Positions 33,995 through 42,710 of a stretch of DNA of 64,000 nucleotides are shown here, piece after piece. Origin of the DNA: JAICYJ01 sp963797565 (GTDB lineage: Bacteria; Actinomycetota; Thermoleophilia; Gaiellales; JAICJC01); assembly GCA_963797565.1 (NCBI GenBank), contig CAWCPM010000002.1, positions 310,001-374,000 on the forward strand, given 5' to 3'. Each line of letters begins with the position of its first letter. Within the stretch, counting starts at the first letter, position 1. Made by a program: the position numbers and the translations under genes. A model generated the notes under the pieces. That model did not search any database. It had not been told where the DNA came from and saw only the letters and a program-made list of their open reading frames with translations.

Positions 33995-35101
33995 GTGACC
34001 AGCCACCTCCAGACTCCCGCCGGAAAGCCGCGCGCCCGCTCGCTGGGCGTGCCGTTCACCGGCACCCCCGGCGAGTGGAACGCGATCACCGACGTGCCAG
34101 GGGTCGAGGTCGGCTACCGCACGCTGATCCAGGGCGAGAGCGTCCGCACCGGGGTCACCGCGATCCACCCGCGCGGGCGCGCCCGCAGCGCCGATCCCTG
34201 CGCGGCCGGCGTGTTCTCGCTGAACGGCAACGGCGAGATGACCGGAGTGTCGTGGGTCGAGGAGTCCGGCACCGTTGCATGGCCGATCACCATCACGAAC
34301 ACGCACGCGGTCGGGATCGCGCACGAGGCCACCATCCACTGGGCGGTGCGCCGGCACCCGGAGCTGGCGGAGCTGTGGCTGCTGCCGGTGGCGGCGGAGA
34401 CGTACGACGGCTACCTGAACGACATCAACGGCGGGCACGTGACGCGGCAGGTCGTGATCGATGCGATCGAGGCGGCGGCGTCGGGACCGATCGACGAGGG
34501 CTCGGTCGGCGGCGGCACCGGCATGAACTGCTACGCCTTCAAGGGCGGCTCGGGCACCGCCTCGCGCGTTGTCGACCTGGGCGACAGCGGCTACACGGTG
34601 GGTGCCTTCCTGCAGTGCAACTTCGGAAAGAGAGCGGCGCTGACGATCGCCGGGGTGCCGCTGGGCGCCGAGCTGGCCGAGGACAACCCGATCGAGGAGA
34701 CGTACCGCACCCAGCCCGGCGCCGGGTCGGTGATCGCGGTCATCGCGACCGATGCGCCGCTGCTGCCCGGCCAGTGCAAGGCGCTGGCGCGGCGGGTGCC
34801 GCTGGGGCTGGCCCGCACCGGCACCAGCGGATCGCACTTCTCGGGCGACCTGTTCCTGGCCTTCTCGACCGCCAACCCGGGCGCGTTCGAGACCGGCTTC
34901 CCGGACAGCGATCCCGCGCCGTCGTCGCTGCGGTTCCTGCAGTGGAAGTGGATGGACGAGCTCTACCAGGCTGTCGTGGAGTCGGTCGAGGAGGCGACCG
35001 TGAACGCGCTGGTCGCCAACGAGGACATGGTCGGACGGGACGGGCACCGGTCGCCAGCGCTGCCGCTCGACCGCGTGGCCGCGCTGTTCGCAGACCAATA
35101 G
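33995..35101 (+). CDS. P1-family L-aminopeptidase/D-esterase (DmpA-like)
   Basis: This 368-residue Ntn-type hydrolase follows the DmpA/BapA family: ITDVPGVEVGYRTL at the start, then SLNGNGEMTG, GSVGGGTGMNCYAFKGG and the processing region SGSHFSGDLFLAFSTAN, where the Ser would become the N-terminal nucleophile after self-cleavage. Most relatives have Gly before that Ser; here it is Phe. Family members cleave beta-amino or D-amino acid peptides. The start is a GTG, with TATCCT about 14 bases upstream. Confidence 0.85.
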   Translation: MTSHLQTPAGKPRARSLGVPFTGTPGEWNAITDVPGVEVGYRTLIQGESVRTGVTAIHPRGRARSADPCAAGVFSLNGNGEMTGVSWVEESGTVAWPITITNTHAVGIAHEATIHWAVRRHPELAELWLLPVAAETYDGYLNDINGGHVTRQVVIDAIEAAASGPIDEGSVGGGTGMNCYAFKGGSGTASRVVDLGDSGYTVGAFLQCNFGKRAALTIAGVPLGAELAEDNPIEETYRTQPGAGSVIAVIATDAPLLPGQCKALARRVPLGLARTGTSGSHFSGDLFLAFSTANPGAFETGFPDSDPAPSSLRFLQWKWMDELYQAVVESVEEATVNALVANEDMVGRDGHRSPALPLDRVAALFADQ

Positions 35102-35138
35102 CCGCGACAGCGGAGCGGCGCGAGCGCAATCCGCGCCC

Positions 35139-35151
35139 TAAGATCCCTGCC
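35139..35151 (+). promoter_or_regulatory. Leaderless promoter of the cyclic-nucleotide-binding protein
   Basis: TAAGAT (35139-35144), seven bases before the GTG start. Confidence 0.5.
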
Positions 35152-35567
35152 GTGAACGAGGCCATCATCGAGGGGCTGCGCACGGTGCCGATCTTCGCGG
35201 CGCTCGACGACGACGCGATCGCTCGCGCCGCCGCCATCGCCGGGATCGACGACCACGCCAAGGGTTCGGTGCTGATCGAGCGCGGCCTGCCCGGCGCCGG
35301 CCTGTTCGTGATCCTCGACGGCACCGTGGCGATCGAGCTTCACAACCGCACCGTCGAGCTGGGTCCGGGCGAGTTCGTGGGCGAGCTGAGCCTGCTCAGC
35401 GAGCACACCCCATCCGCAGCGCACGCGTACGCGCCGCCACCGACGTGCGCGCCATCGCCATCGCCCGTCACGAGTTCGTCGGGCTGCTGCACGAGCACCC
35501 GCAGATCGCCGTCGCCATGCTGCCCTCGCTGGCCCAGCGGCTGCAGGATCTGATCGAGCACGCGTAG
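35152..35567 (+). pseudogene. Cyclic-nucleotide-binding domain protein, one frameshift
   Basis: Read across one missing base, this is a 138-residue single CNB (cNMP-binding) domain without an output helix-turn-helix. The first part has LIERGLPGAGLFVILDGTVA and GPGEFVGELSLLS (the phosphate-binding cassette). The second part resumes in another frame as ARVRAATDVRAIAIARHEF and ends LPSLAQRLQDLIEHA. The break sits at a run of four C (35408-35411) that should be five. A free-standing CNB domain may regulate a partner in trans. Sequence error is likely. Confidence 0.65.
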
Positions 35568-35581
35568 GGCGAGCGCCGGCG

Positions 35582-36901
35582 ATGGAGACGGCCGAGCGAG
35601 CGGCACGAACCATGCAGCGGCTGTCCCAGCTGGCTGAGATCGGCCGCGAGGGCCGCGAGGGAGCGCACCGGCCCGGGCTGAGCGCAGCCGAGCAGGAAGC
35701 CTGCGAGCTGGTCGCGACCTGGCTGCGGCAGGAGGGCCTGGACGTCAGCTGGGACGCGTGCGGCAACCTGTACGGACGCCTGGCCGGCAGCGATCCGGCC
35801 GCGGGCGAGATCTGGGCCGGCTCGCACCTCGACACCGTCCCCAACGGCGGTCGCTTCGACGGGGCTCTGGGTGTCCTGGCCGCGCTGGAGGCGGTCGCGC
35901 AGCTGCGCGAGGTGCCGCGGATGGCAACGCTCTGTGTGGCCGTGTTCCGGGACGAGGAGGGCTGGCGTTTCGGCGAGGGCTGCTTCGGCAGCCGCTGCCT
36001 GTGCGGCACCGTGACCGAGGCCGACCTGGAGGCGACCGACGCCGACGGCGTGTCGATTCGCGAGGCCCTGGCGGCGCTTGGCTACGGGGAGCCGCTCGGC
36101 GGTGGCACGCTGCCGGCCGCGTTCGTCGAGGTGCACATCGAGCAGGGCCCGGTGCTGGAGCGACGGGGGCTGGCGCACGCGGTCGTCACCTCGATCGCGG
36201 GCATGTCCGGCTTCACCGCGACGATCACCGGTAGCCCCGGGCACGCGGGCACCACGCCCATGGAGGGCCGCCGCGACGCGCTGCTGGCCGCCGCCGAGCT
36301 GGCGCTCGCGCTCCGTGAGCGCGCAGCCCCGATCGACGGAGCGGTCGTGACCGTCGGCAGACTGACCATCGCCGATGCGGCCGCCAACGTGATCCCCGGG
36401 CGGGTCACGATCTCGATCGACGCTCGCTGCGCCACCGGCGAAGGCCTCGCGCAGCTGATCGACGCCGTGGGCGAGGCGTGCTCGCAGGTCGCGGCGGTCA
36501 GCGGCTGTGCTGTCGCGCTCGACCCGGTCTGGCGCAGCCCGCCGGTGCCGATGTCGGCGCGTGTCGGCGACGCCATCCGGCAGGCGGCCGCGGCCGCCGG
36601 GCTGGAGCTGGCCGACCTGGCATCGGGCGGCGGTCACGATGCCGGGATCCTGGCCGAGGCCGGTGTCGACAGCGGCATGCTGTTCGTCCGCAGCCGCAAC
36701 GGCGGGGTCAGCCACCGGCCTGAGGAGCTGACCGACGAGGCCGACGTCGCCACCGCCATCCAGCTGCTCGCCGGCACCCTGGCGACCCTGGCGGCGCGGG
36801 GTAGCGAGCCCGCGCCGCTTCAATGGCAAACGCCTCCATGGAGTCAGCACACGCCCGCCCCGGAGCCGATGACAATTGATAAGCAGTTTCCCTATGGTTG
36901 A
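35582..36901 (+). CDS. M20-family N-carbamoyl-amino-acid / allantoate amidohydrolase
   Basis: This 439-residue zinc hydrolase of the AllC/HyuC type has all metal-binding motifs: GSHLDTVPNGGRFDGALGV, RDEEGWRFG, VEVHIEQGP and SGGGHDAGI. It releases ammonia and carbon dioxide from allantoate or from N-carbamoyl amino acids. The last 35 residues (from about SEPAPLQ) are not family sequence: the reading frame runs into inserted DNA after the 19-bp repeat at 36773. Read across the second repeat copy instead, the original ending would be GTLATLDGAC. Activity may survive because the catalytic part is complete. Confidence 0.85.
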   Translation: METAERAARTMQRLSQLAEIGREGREGAHRPGLSAAEQEACELVATWLRQEGLDVSWDACGNLYGRLAGSDPAAGEIWAGSHLDTVPNGGRFDGALGVLAALEAVAQLREVPRMATLCVAVFRDEEGWRFGEGCFGSRCLCGTVTEADLEATDADGVSIREALAALGYGEPLGGGTLPAAFVEVHIEQGPVLERRGLAHAVVTSIAGMSGFTATITGSPGHAGTTPMEGRRDALLAAAELALALRERAAPIDGAVVTVGRLTIADAAANVIPGRVTISIDARCATGEGLAQLIDAVGEACSQVAAVSGCAVALDPVWRSPPVPMSARVGDAIRQAAAAAGLELADLASGGGHDAGILAEAGVDSGMLFVRSRNGGVSHRPEELTDEADVATAIQLLAGTLATLAARGSEPAPLQWQTPPWSQHTPAPEPMTIDKQFPYG

Positions 36902-37570
36902 CGCTGACGCCTAGGCCCAGGGTAGGCGAGCCCAGCTTGGCGGTCTCTCCCGCCGGAACGGTTCGACCGTCGCGTACGCCTGCCGACAGGTCGGAGGTCT
37001 CCTCTGCCACGCTCGCGCCGTAGGCGCGCCGCGAGCTCCGACACCGGGTAGCGCACTCCCGGGCTCGAGCGCGATCCGAGCATCAGGATCACGCACGGCA
37101 TCATCGCCGGCGCCTACGAAGGCGTGCTCAGTCCAGGGAGGGGAGTGGAAGAAGTCCCAGGGTCGCAGGCGTCGCTACTCGTCCTCGACGAGAAGCTCAC
37201 ACTCCCCGGAGAAGGATGAGGAACGCCTCCTGGTTTTCCTCGGCGTGGTAAAGGCCGGTCTCGCCGGGCTCCAGAACGGTGACATTGATTCCGAGCTGGG
37301 CGAACTCGACCGGCGGGTCGCCGTACTCGTTGTCGAAGGCGCACCTCGCACCCCTCCGTGCCGAGTTCCACCACTCGGCGTCGCCCACGTTGACGACGAA
37401 CCATCCCTCGGTGACGGGCGAGAGCCCCGATCCGAAGTCCTCGAGCTGCGCTTCGGGCACAAACGGGATTTTCGCACACCAGGCGACGACAGGTCTCTGA
37501 GGTGAGCCAGGTTGCCTAACCGGATCAGGTGTCGCGCGTAGCCTGGTGCAGGGCACCCTGGCGACCCTGG
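36773..37570. repeat. 19-bp direct repeats bracketing a 760-bp insertion
   Basis: GGCACCCTGGCGACCCTGG occurs at 36773-36791 and again at 37552-37570, exactly 779 bp apart. The first copy lies in the amidohydrolase reading frame. Downstream of the second copy the same frame continues GAC GGC GCT TGC TAG, giving a natural stop just before the allantoinase gene. The intervening DNA carries a decayed cupin gene on the opposite strand and little else. This looks like an insertion with a long target-site duplication or a repeat-mediated event. Confidence 0.7.
36935..37470 (-). pseudogene. Decayed cupin gene, paralogue of the gene at 1457
   Basis: On the minus strand, starting with VPEAQLEDFGSGL, the segment GWFVVNVGD ... 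FAQLGINVTVLEPGETGLYHAEENQEAFLIL aligns with the intact cupin at 1457-1999. After that the frame shifts (GECELLVEDE), an in-frame TAG follows, then RRLRPWDFFHSPPWTEHAFVGAG, another shift to VILMLGSRSSPGVRYPVSELAARLRR, and a last shift near the end. At least three frameshifts plus a stop make it a true pseudogene, unlike the single-base breaks elsewhere. It came with the inserted DNA. Confidence 0.75.
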
Positions 37571-37581
37571 ACGGCGCTTGC

Positions 37582-37598
37582 TAGGCTCGGTCCCGGCC
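37582..37598 (+). promoter_or_regulatory. -10 box of the allantoinase-like gene
   Basis: TAGGCT (37582-37587) lies eleven bases before the ATG. Its first three bases are also the ancestral TAG stop of the amidohydrolase frame, just beyond the second 19-bp repeat. Confidence 0.4.
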
Positions 37599-39029
37599 AT
37601 GCCACGACACAAGACACTCCCCATCGTGAGCGGCAAGCGCACCGTGATCGCCGGCGGCACGCTGGCCACCGACTACGGCGTGTTCGCGGCGGACGTCGTG
37701 ATCGAGGACGGCCGCGTCGCCGCGATCGCCGAGCAGGCCGACCGCAGCGGCGCCGACGAGCTGATCGACGCCTCCGGCCTGGTGGTGCTGCCCGGCGCCA
37801 TCGACATGCACGCCCACTTCGAGGATCCCGGGCACACCGAGCGCGAGGACTTCACCACCGGCACCATGTCGGCCGCGGCCGGTGGAATGACCACGGTGAT
37901 CGAGCACCCCCTCACCTATCCGCCCGTGACCACCGCCCAGCTCTACCGCGAGAAGCGGGAGATGGCGAAGCAGAAGGTGGTCACCGACTTCGGCCTGTGG
38001 GGTGCGCTGACCGCGCCCTCGATCCCCGAGATCAAGGATCAGTGGGCCGAGGGGGCGGCCGGGTTCAAGGCCTTCATGCCGATCTCCGATCCCTCCTACC
38101 CCCACGTCACCGACGCCGAGTTCCTGGACGGCATGCGCGAGGTGCAGGCCGTCGGCGGCCTGGTGCTCGTCCACGCCGAGAGCGACTCCCTGCTGCAGGC
38201 CGGCCTGGCGCGGATGCAGCAGCAGGGCCGCACCGACCCGATGGCGCACCACGAGGCACGACCGCCGTTCGTCGAGGAGGAGGCCGTCCACCGGGCGCTG
38301 TACCTGGCCGCGCACGCCGACGTGCGGATCCAGATCGTGCACGTCTCCAGCCCGGTCAGCGCCCAGCTCGTCCGCGACGAGAAGCGGCGCGGGCGGCCGG
38401 TGACGATGGAGATCTGCCCCCACCACCTGCTGCTCGACCTCGACGACCTCGTCCGCCTCGGCCCCTACGGCATGTGCGCGCCGGCGCTGCGTGACCGCGC
38501 CCTCGTGGAGCGGCTGTGGTCGTTCGTGCTGGACGGAACCGCCGACTGCCTGATCTCCGACCACTCCGCCTACACCCTGGAGGAGAAGGAGCCGGGCTGG
38601 GACAACATCTTCGACGCGCCACTCGGCTGCCAGGTGATCCAGGAGACGGTGCCGCTGGTGCTGGACGAGGCCTACCACCGTCGCGGCATGACGCTGGATG
38701 CGTTCGCGCGCTTCTCGTCCACCAACCCGGCCCGCATCGCCGGGCTGTATCCCCGCAAGGGCACGCTCGTGCCCGGCTCGGACGCCGACCTGGCGCTCTA
38801 CGACCTCGAGACCGAGTGGACGGTGGACGCCCGCTCGCAGCAGTTCTCGAAGAACCCCTGGTCGCCGTTCGACGGACGGCGCGTGCGGGCGCGCGTGGTA
38901 CGCACGGTGGTGCGCGGCGAGACGGTGTACGCCGACGGCGAGATCCTGGCCGAGCCGGGGTCTGGACGCTTCCTGTCCTGCCAGGAGGATCACTCCCTGG
39001 GCGGACAGCGGACGGCGACGGCGGGCTGA
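37599..39029 (+). CDS. Allantoinase/dihydropyrimidinase-family amidohydrolase
   Basis: This 476-residue cyclic amidohydrolase opens hydantoin-type rings such as allantoin. The binuclear metal motif DMHAHFEDPGHTERED, the carboxylated-Lys region GFKAFMP, the His motifs VHAES and VHVSS and the final Asp in LISDHSAYT are all present. Placement between an allantoate amidohydrolase-like gene and a hydantoin-racemase-like gene argues for ureide (allantoin) or hydantoin use. The start at 37599 gives the best-conserved N-terminus (KRTVIAGGTLATDYGV). Confidence 0.85.
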   Translation: MPRHKTLPIVSGKRTVIAGGTLATDYGVFAADVVIEDGRVAAIAEQADRSGADELIDASGLVVLPGAIDMHAHFEDPGHTEREDFTTGTMSAAAGGMTTVIEHPLTYPPVTTAQLYREKREMAKQKVVTDFGLWGALTAPSIPEIKDQWAEGAAGFKAFMPISDPSYPHVTDAEFLDGMREVQAVGGLVLVHAESDSLLQAGLARMQQQGRTDPMAHHEARPPFVEEEAVHRALYLAAHADVRIQIVHVSSPVSAQLVRDEKRRGRPVTMEICPHHLLLDLDDLVRLGPYGMCAPALRDRALVERLWSFVLDGTADCLISDHSAYTLEEKEPGWDNIFDAPLGCQVIQETVPLVLDEAYHRRGMTLDAFARFSSTNPARIAGLYPRKGTLVPGSDADLALYDLETEWTVDARSQQFSKNPWSPFDGRRVRARVVRTVVRGETVYADGEILAEPGSGRFLSCQEDHSLGGQRTATAG

Positions 39030-39031
39030 CC

Positions 39032-39748
39032 GTGTTCCGGCTGGCGCTGATCAACCCCAACACCGACGAGCACCACACCGAGGCGATGGCCGGTGTTGCG
39101 CGCGCGGCGCTGCCGGACGGGTGTGATGTGACGGGGGTCAACCCGAACCGCGGCCCCACGTCGATCGAGAGCGCGGCCGACTCGGTGGTGGCCGCGGCCG
39201 AGGTGGCGGCGCTGGTGCAGTCGCTGCCCGAGTACGACGCCTATCTGATCGCCTGCTTCGGCGATCCCGGCCTCGACGCCGCCCGCGAGCTGGCCGCCGC
39301 ACCCGTGGTCGGCATCGGCGAGGCCGCCTACATCGCGGCATCGCTCGTGGCCAAGCGGTTTGGCGTGATCACCACCCTGCCGCGCAGCATTCCCGCGCTC
39401 GAGGAGGGCATCGACGCGCTCGGCCTGCGGACCCGCTGCGCCGGGATCGTGCCGCTGAACATCCCCGTCGCCGAGCAGGGCAGCGGCCACCCGGACACGA
39501 CCGCGGCGATCGTCGCGCTGGGCAAGCGCCTGGCCGCCGACCACGGCGCCGACGCCCTGATCCTGGCCTGCGGGGGCATGGCCGACGTGGCGCGAGCGGT
39601 CGAGCACGAGGTGGGCGTGCCGGTGTGCGACGGCGTGTCGTTCGGAGCCGGCCTCGCCCACTCGCTCTGGCGGAGCGGCCTTCGCACCAGCAAGGCCGCC
39701 GCGTACGCGGCGCCGGAGCCGATCCCATACGTCGGCATGCAGGGCTGA
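39032..39748 (+). CDS. Aspartate/hydantoin-racemase family protein
   Basis: This 238-residue enzyme of the Asp/Glu/hydantoin racemase family carries the two catalytic Cys in IACFGDPG (about residue 75) and LACGGMAD (about residue 180), and opens with LALINPNT, the family substrate-binding strand. It probably racemises allantoin or a 5-substituted hydantoin so the adjacent stereospecific hydrolases can act. It starts at a GTG two bases after the allantoinase stop. Confidence 0.85.
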   Translation: MFRLALINPNTDEHHTEAMAGVARAALPDGCDVTGVNPNRGPTSIESAADSVVAAAEVAALVQSLPEYDAYLIACFGDPGLDAARELAAAPVVGIGEAAYIAASLVAKRFGVITTLPRSIPALEEGIDALGLRTRCAGIVPLNIPVAEQGSGHPDTTAAIVALGKRLAADHGADALILACGGMADVARAVEHEVGVPVCDGVSFGAGLAHSLWRSGLRTSKAAAYAAPEPIPYVGMQG

Positions 39749-39751
39749 CAC

Positions 39752-40783
39752 ATGCGGGCCGCGACCTTCCGCGAGTACGGCGGCCCCGAGGTGATGCGCT
39801 GGGAGCACTTGGACGATCCGGCCTGCGGGCGCGACGAGGTGATCGTGCGCGCGCACGCCTGCGGCCTCAACCACAGCGACCTCGACTCGCGGGCGGGCAG
39901 CTCACGCTGGCCGTTCACGATGCCCTGGGTGCTGGGCGCCGAGTTCGCGGGCACCGTGGTCGCGGTGGGGGCCGACGTCGAGGGCATCGCCGACGGCGAC
40001 CCGGTCACGGCCTACCAGCAGTTCGCATGCGGCACCTGCGCCGCGTGCGGGCGCTGGCGGCCCGACCTGTGCGAGCGGTTCGTGGTGTTCGGCACCGATC
40101 GCTGGGGCGGCTATGCGGAGCTGGTTGCGGTGCCGGCCCGTGCGGTGATCCCGCTGCGCTCGCCGGACGACTTCGTGACGGCAGCCGCCGCCCAGTGCGT
40201 GGTCTCGACCGCGTGGTCGATGGTGGTGTCGGTCGCGGCCGTGCGGGCGGGCGAGACGGTGCTGGTGCCCTCAGCGTCGGGCGGCGTGGCGAGCGCGGCC
40301 GTGCAGGCGGCGCGTCTGTCCGGTGCGCGCGTGATCGCCTCGGTGGGAGCGCCCGACAAGGCCGACGCCGTGCGCAAGCTGGGCGCGGACCTGGTCTTCT
40401 GCTACCGCGACACGCCGGTGGCCGAAGCGGTGGCCGATGCCACCGACGGCCGTGGCGTGGATGCGGTGATCGACACGACCGGCGGCCCTCGATTCGGGGA
40501 GCACCTCGCGGCGATGGCGCCGGACGGGCGGCTGGTCACCTGCGGCGCGCACGCCGGCGAGGTGGTGCCGCTCGACATCGTCGAGCTGTTCCGCCACGGC
40601 CACCGCATCCTCGGCTTCCGCGTGGCCACGCCGGACGAGATCCGAACGTCGCTTGCGATGGCGCTCGACGGTGCGATCACGGTGCCGGTCGACCGCACGT
40701 TCCCGACGGCGGAGGCAGCGGCCGCGCACGCCTATATGGACGAGCGAAGGCACGTCGGCAAGATCGTGCTGGTGTCGGAATGA
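39752..40783 (+). CDS. Zinc-type medium-chain dehydrogenase/reductase
   Basis: This 343-residue MDR protein has the GroES-like N-terminal domain with GAEFAGTVVAVGADV and the structural-zinc Cys cluster (CGTCAACGRWRPDLC), then the nucleotide-binding motif SASGGVASAAVQ. It would oxidise an alcohol or reduce a quinone or enone with NAD(P). It is in the same operon as the ureide genes (three bases after the racemase), so it may act on a later product of that pathway, but no substrate is visible. Confidence 0.85.
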   Translation: MRAATFREYGGPEVMRWEHLDDPACGRDEVIVRAHACGLNHSDLDSRAGSSRWPFTMPWVLGAEFAGTVVAVGADVEGIADGDPVTAYQQFACGTCAACGRWRPDLCERFVVFGTDRWGGYAELVAVPARAVIPLRSPDDFVTAAAAQCVVSTAWSMVVSVAAVRAGETVLVPSASGGVASAAVQAARLSGARVIASVGAPDKADAVRKLGADLVFCYRDTPVAEAVADATDGRGVDAVIDTTGGPRFGEHLAAMAPDGRLVTCGAHAGEVVPLDIVELFRHGHRILGFRVATPDEIRTSLAMALDGAITVPVDRTFPTAEAAAAHAYMDERRHVGKIVLVSE

Positions 40784-41334
40784 GGACGGTCTGTTACCTG
40801 GCGCACTGCCTGCTGAACGCCAATGCCAAGGTGGACGAGGGCGCGCGCTGCGCGGGCGTGTCGGCGCCCGTGCTGGGGCTGCTCCGCGAGCACGGCGCCA
40901 CGATCCGGCAGATGCCCTGCCCGGAGCTGGCCTTCGCCGGCACCCGGCGATTCTGGGCGGTGCGCGAGCAATACGACACGCCGGCCTTCCGGGCGCATTG
41001 CCGGACGCTGGCCGAGCCGGTGGCGGAGCAGATCCGGGCCGACCTCGGCTCCGGCGCGAGGGTGGTGATCATCGGGATCGACGGCAGCCCCAGCATGGGC
41101 GTCGAGCTGACGGCCAGCGCCGGTGACTGGGGCGGCCGGCCGGACAAGCCGCGCGACGAGGACTACCCGGTCACGCCGGGACCGGGCCTGTTCACCGAGA
41201 CGCTGCTGGGACTGCTGGGAGACGGCGTGGCGCGGGCGCGCGTGGTCGGGATCGGACAGGACCTGTTCGACTACGACGAGCCGGCGGAGCTGGCCAAGCT
41301 GGCGGCGGCCGTGGAGGACCCCGGTGCGGGGTGA
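40780..41334 (+). CDS. TudS-related (DUF523-like) protein lacking the third cluster Cys
   Basis: This 184-residue protein resembles the TudS/DUF523 desulfidase group. CYLAHCLLNANAKVDEG, MPCPELAFAGTRR and IIGIDGSPSMGVEL line up with the CLLG, PVCPE and SPSCG motifs whose Cys hold a [4Fe-4S] cluster in thiouracil desulfidase. Here the third position is Met (SPSM), not Cys, so a normal cluster is unlikely unless another residue substitutes. The ATG overlaps the dehydrogenase stop (ATGA), placing it in the ureide operon. The function is unknown. Confidence 0.65.
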   Translation: MRTVCYLAHCLLNANAKVDEGARCAGVSAPVLGLLREHGATIRQMPCPELAFAGTRRFWAVREQYDTPAFRAHCRTLAEPVAEQIRADLGSGARVVIIGIDGSPSMGVELTASAGDWGGRPDKPRDEDYPVTPGPGLFTETLLGLLGDGVARARVVGIGQDLFDYDEPAELAKLAAAVEDPGAG

Positions 41335-41638
41335 CCTTCGTTCGCGGCGGGTGGCGGTGGTGGCCGACTCGGTGCTGAACCCGCCCGCGGGCGCGACCGA
41401 TCACCTGACGCCGCTGACAGACGCCGGCTGGGGCCTCGTGGTGCTGCCGCCGGCGGGGCTGCCGGCCGCCACCGAGCGGGCGATGATCGCCGCCATCGCC
41501 GACCAGGTGGTGACGTTCCTGGACGATGACTACGAGGTCGCCCTGGGATGGCCGGGCGATGAGCGCTCGGAACGGCTGATCGAGGCGCTGTCCGCTGTCG
41601 GGCGGCGCATCGAACGGCGGATCGACCTGCTGGACTAA
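41324..41638 (+). CDS. Small hypothetical protein, last gene of the ureide operon
   Basis: This 104-residue protein begins at a GTG eleven bases before the previous stop. It has a short Rossmann-like pattern (RVAVVADSVLNPPAG ... GLVVLPPAGLP) and an acidic C-terminal region (VTFLDDDYEVALGWPGDE). No family is recognised. It could be a partner of the TudS-like protein. I am confident it is a gene from its overlap and codon pattern, not about its role. Confidence 0.6.
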   Translation: MRGDLRSRRVAVVADSVLNPPAGATDHLTPLTDAGWGLVVLPPAGLPAATERAMIAAIADQVVTFLDDDYEVALGWPGDERSERLIEALSAVGRRIERRIDLLD

Positions 41639-41642
41639 CGGC

Positions 41643-41825
41643 TCAAGCGGTGGCCTCGTTCGAGCGTGCGATCCGCAGCTCGAGCGGGGTTGATTGGCGC
41701 GTGCGTCCGGCCTCCATGTTGCGTCGCTTCTCGGCCATCCGCAGCAGCTCCTCGTGCTCGTGCGGGATGTACCCCCAGTCGGTCGAGGAGGCCACCGTCA
41801 CGCTGTTGCGCTTCTCGTCCTTCAT
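41643..41825 (-). CDS. Small basic hypothetical protein
   Basis: This 60-residue soluble protein is rich in Lys, Arg and Glu (YIPHEHEELLRMAEKRRNMEAG) and probably forms one long helix. It has a good GGAGG ribosome site before the ATG. No homologous domain is recognised. The 146 bp upstream (41826-41971) are AT-rich and probably hold divergent promoters for it and the PHP gene, but no pair of boxes is convincing. Confidence 0.55.
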   Translation of the reverse strand: MKDEKRNSVTVASSTDWGYIPHEHEELLRMAEKRRNMEAGRTRQSTPLELRIARSNEATA

Positions 41826-41971
41826 CCCAATCCTCCGTGCTTGTGGCTCGCGTCCGAAACACTACCTAGTTGAGAAAGCAAGTGTAAGGGCAATTGTCGA
41901 TTTCCAGGTCTTTTCCTGTTTGACACCCCTTCGCCACCCCACCTCTCCGGTGCCTCCGCGACCATACCGGC

Positions 41972-42706
41972 ATGAGCAGCTCGCGCGGCACGAGGGTGGT
42001 CGGGGGCGGTCTCCTGTGCGAGCTGCACGCGCATTCGCGCTGGAGCGACGGCGATCTCGAGCTGGTGGACGTCGTCGACCTCTACGGCCGTGCCGGGTTC
42101 GACGTGCTGTGCATCACGGACCACGTCGTGCGAGACGGAGGGATGGTCACATCCGCCGTCCACGCCGAGTACCTGGCCGAGATCCGCCACCAGGCCGAAC
42201 GTGCCCGGCGCCGTCATGGTCTGCTGGTGCTGCCGGGACTGGAGCTGACCTGGGACGACGCCGACTCGGAGCAGGCCGCACACGCCCTGGCGGTCGGCCT
42301 GGACAGGTTCGTCGGCCTCGAGAACGGGCTCGATGCGGCGGTCGAGACGGCGCGCGACCACGGTGCGGCGATCATCGCCGCGCACCCGCACGGTGCCCGG
42401 CGCGACAGCATTCCCAGCCGCACCACCCAGCGCTGGTGGCGCGACCCCGCCCTCCGCTCGCTGGCGCACCGGTTCGAGCTGATCAACCGCACGCAGGTGT
42501 TCGACTGGGTGGCCGAGGCCGGCCTGCCGGCGGTCGCGAACGGCGACTTCCACCAGCCCGGGCACCTGGCCACCTGGAAGACGGTGCTGCCGGTGGAACC
42601 TGACGCGGACGCGGTGGTGGCATACCTGCGGTCCCAGGCGCCGGCCATGATCACGCGGCCGGCGGTGCTGCAAGCGCTGGCGCAGCCCGCCGGCGTCGCA
42701 GCCTGA
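41972..42706 (+). CDS. PHP-domain metal-dependent phosphoesterase
   Basis: This 244-residue protein carries the PHP-domain metal motifs in order: ELHAHSRWSDG, CITDHV, the Glu in PGLELTW, AAHPHG and NGDFHQPG. PHP proteins are trinuclear metal phosphoesterases (histidinol phosphatase, polymerase-associated and stand-alone types). The stand-alone group includes enzymes that cleave nucleoside 3',5'-bisphosphates or short nucleic acids. The substrate is not readable. Confidence 0.85.
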   Translation: MSSSRGTRVVGGGLLCELHAHSRWSDGDLELVDVVDLYGRAGFDVLCITDHVVRDGGMVTSAVHAEYLAEIRHQAERARRRHGLLVLPGLELTWDDADSEQAAHALAVGLDRFVGLENGLDAAVETARDHGAAIIAAHPHGARRDSIPSRTTQRWWRDPALRSLAHRFELINRTQVFDWVAEAGLPAVANGDFHQPGHLATWKTVLPVEPDADAVVAYLRSQAPAMITRPAVLQALAQPAGVAA

Positions 42707-42710
42707 CCGG

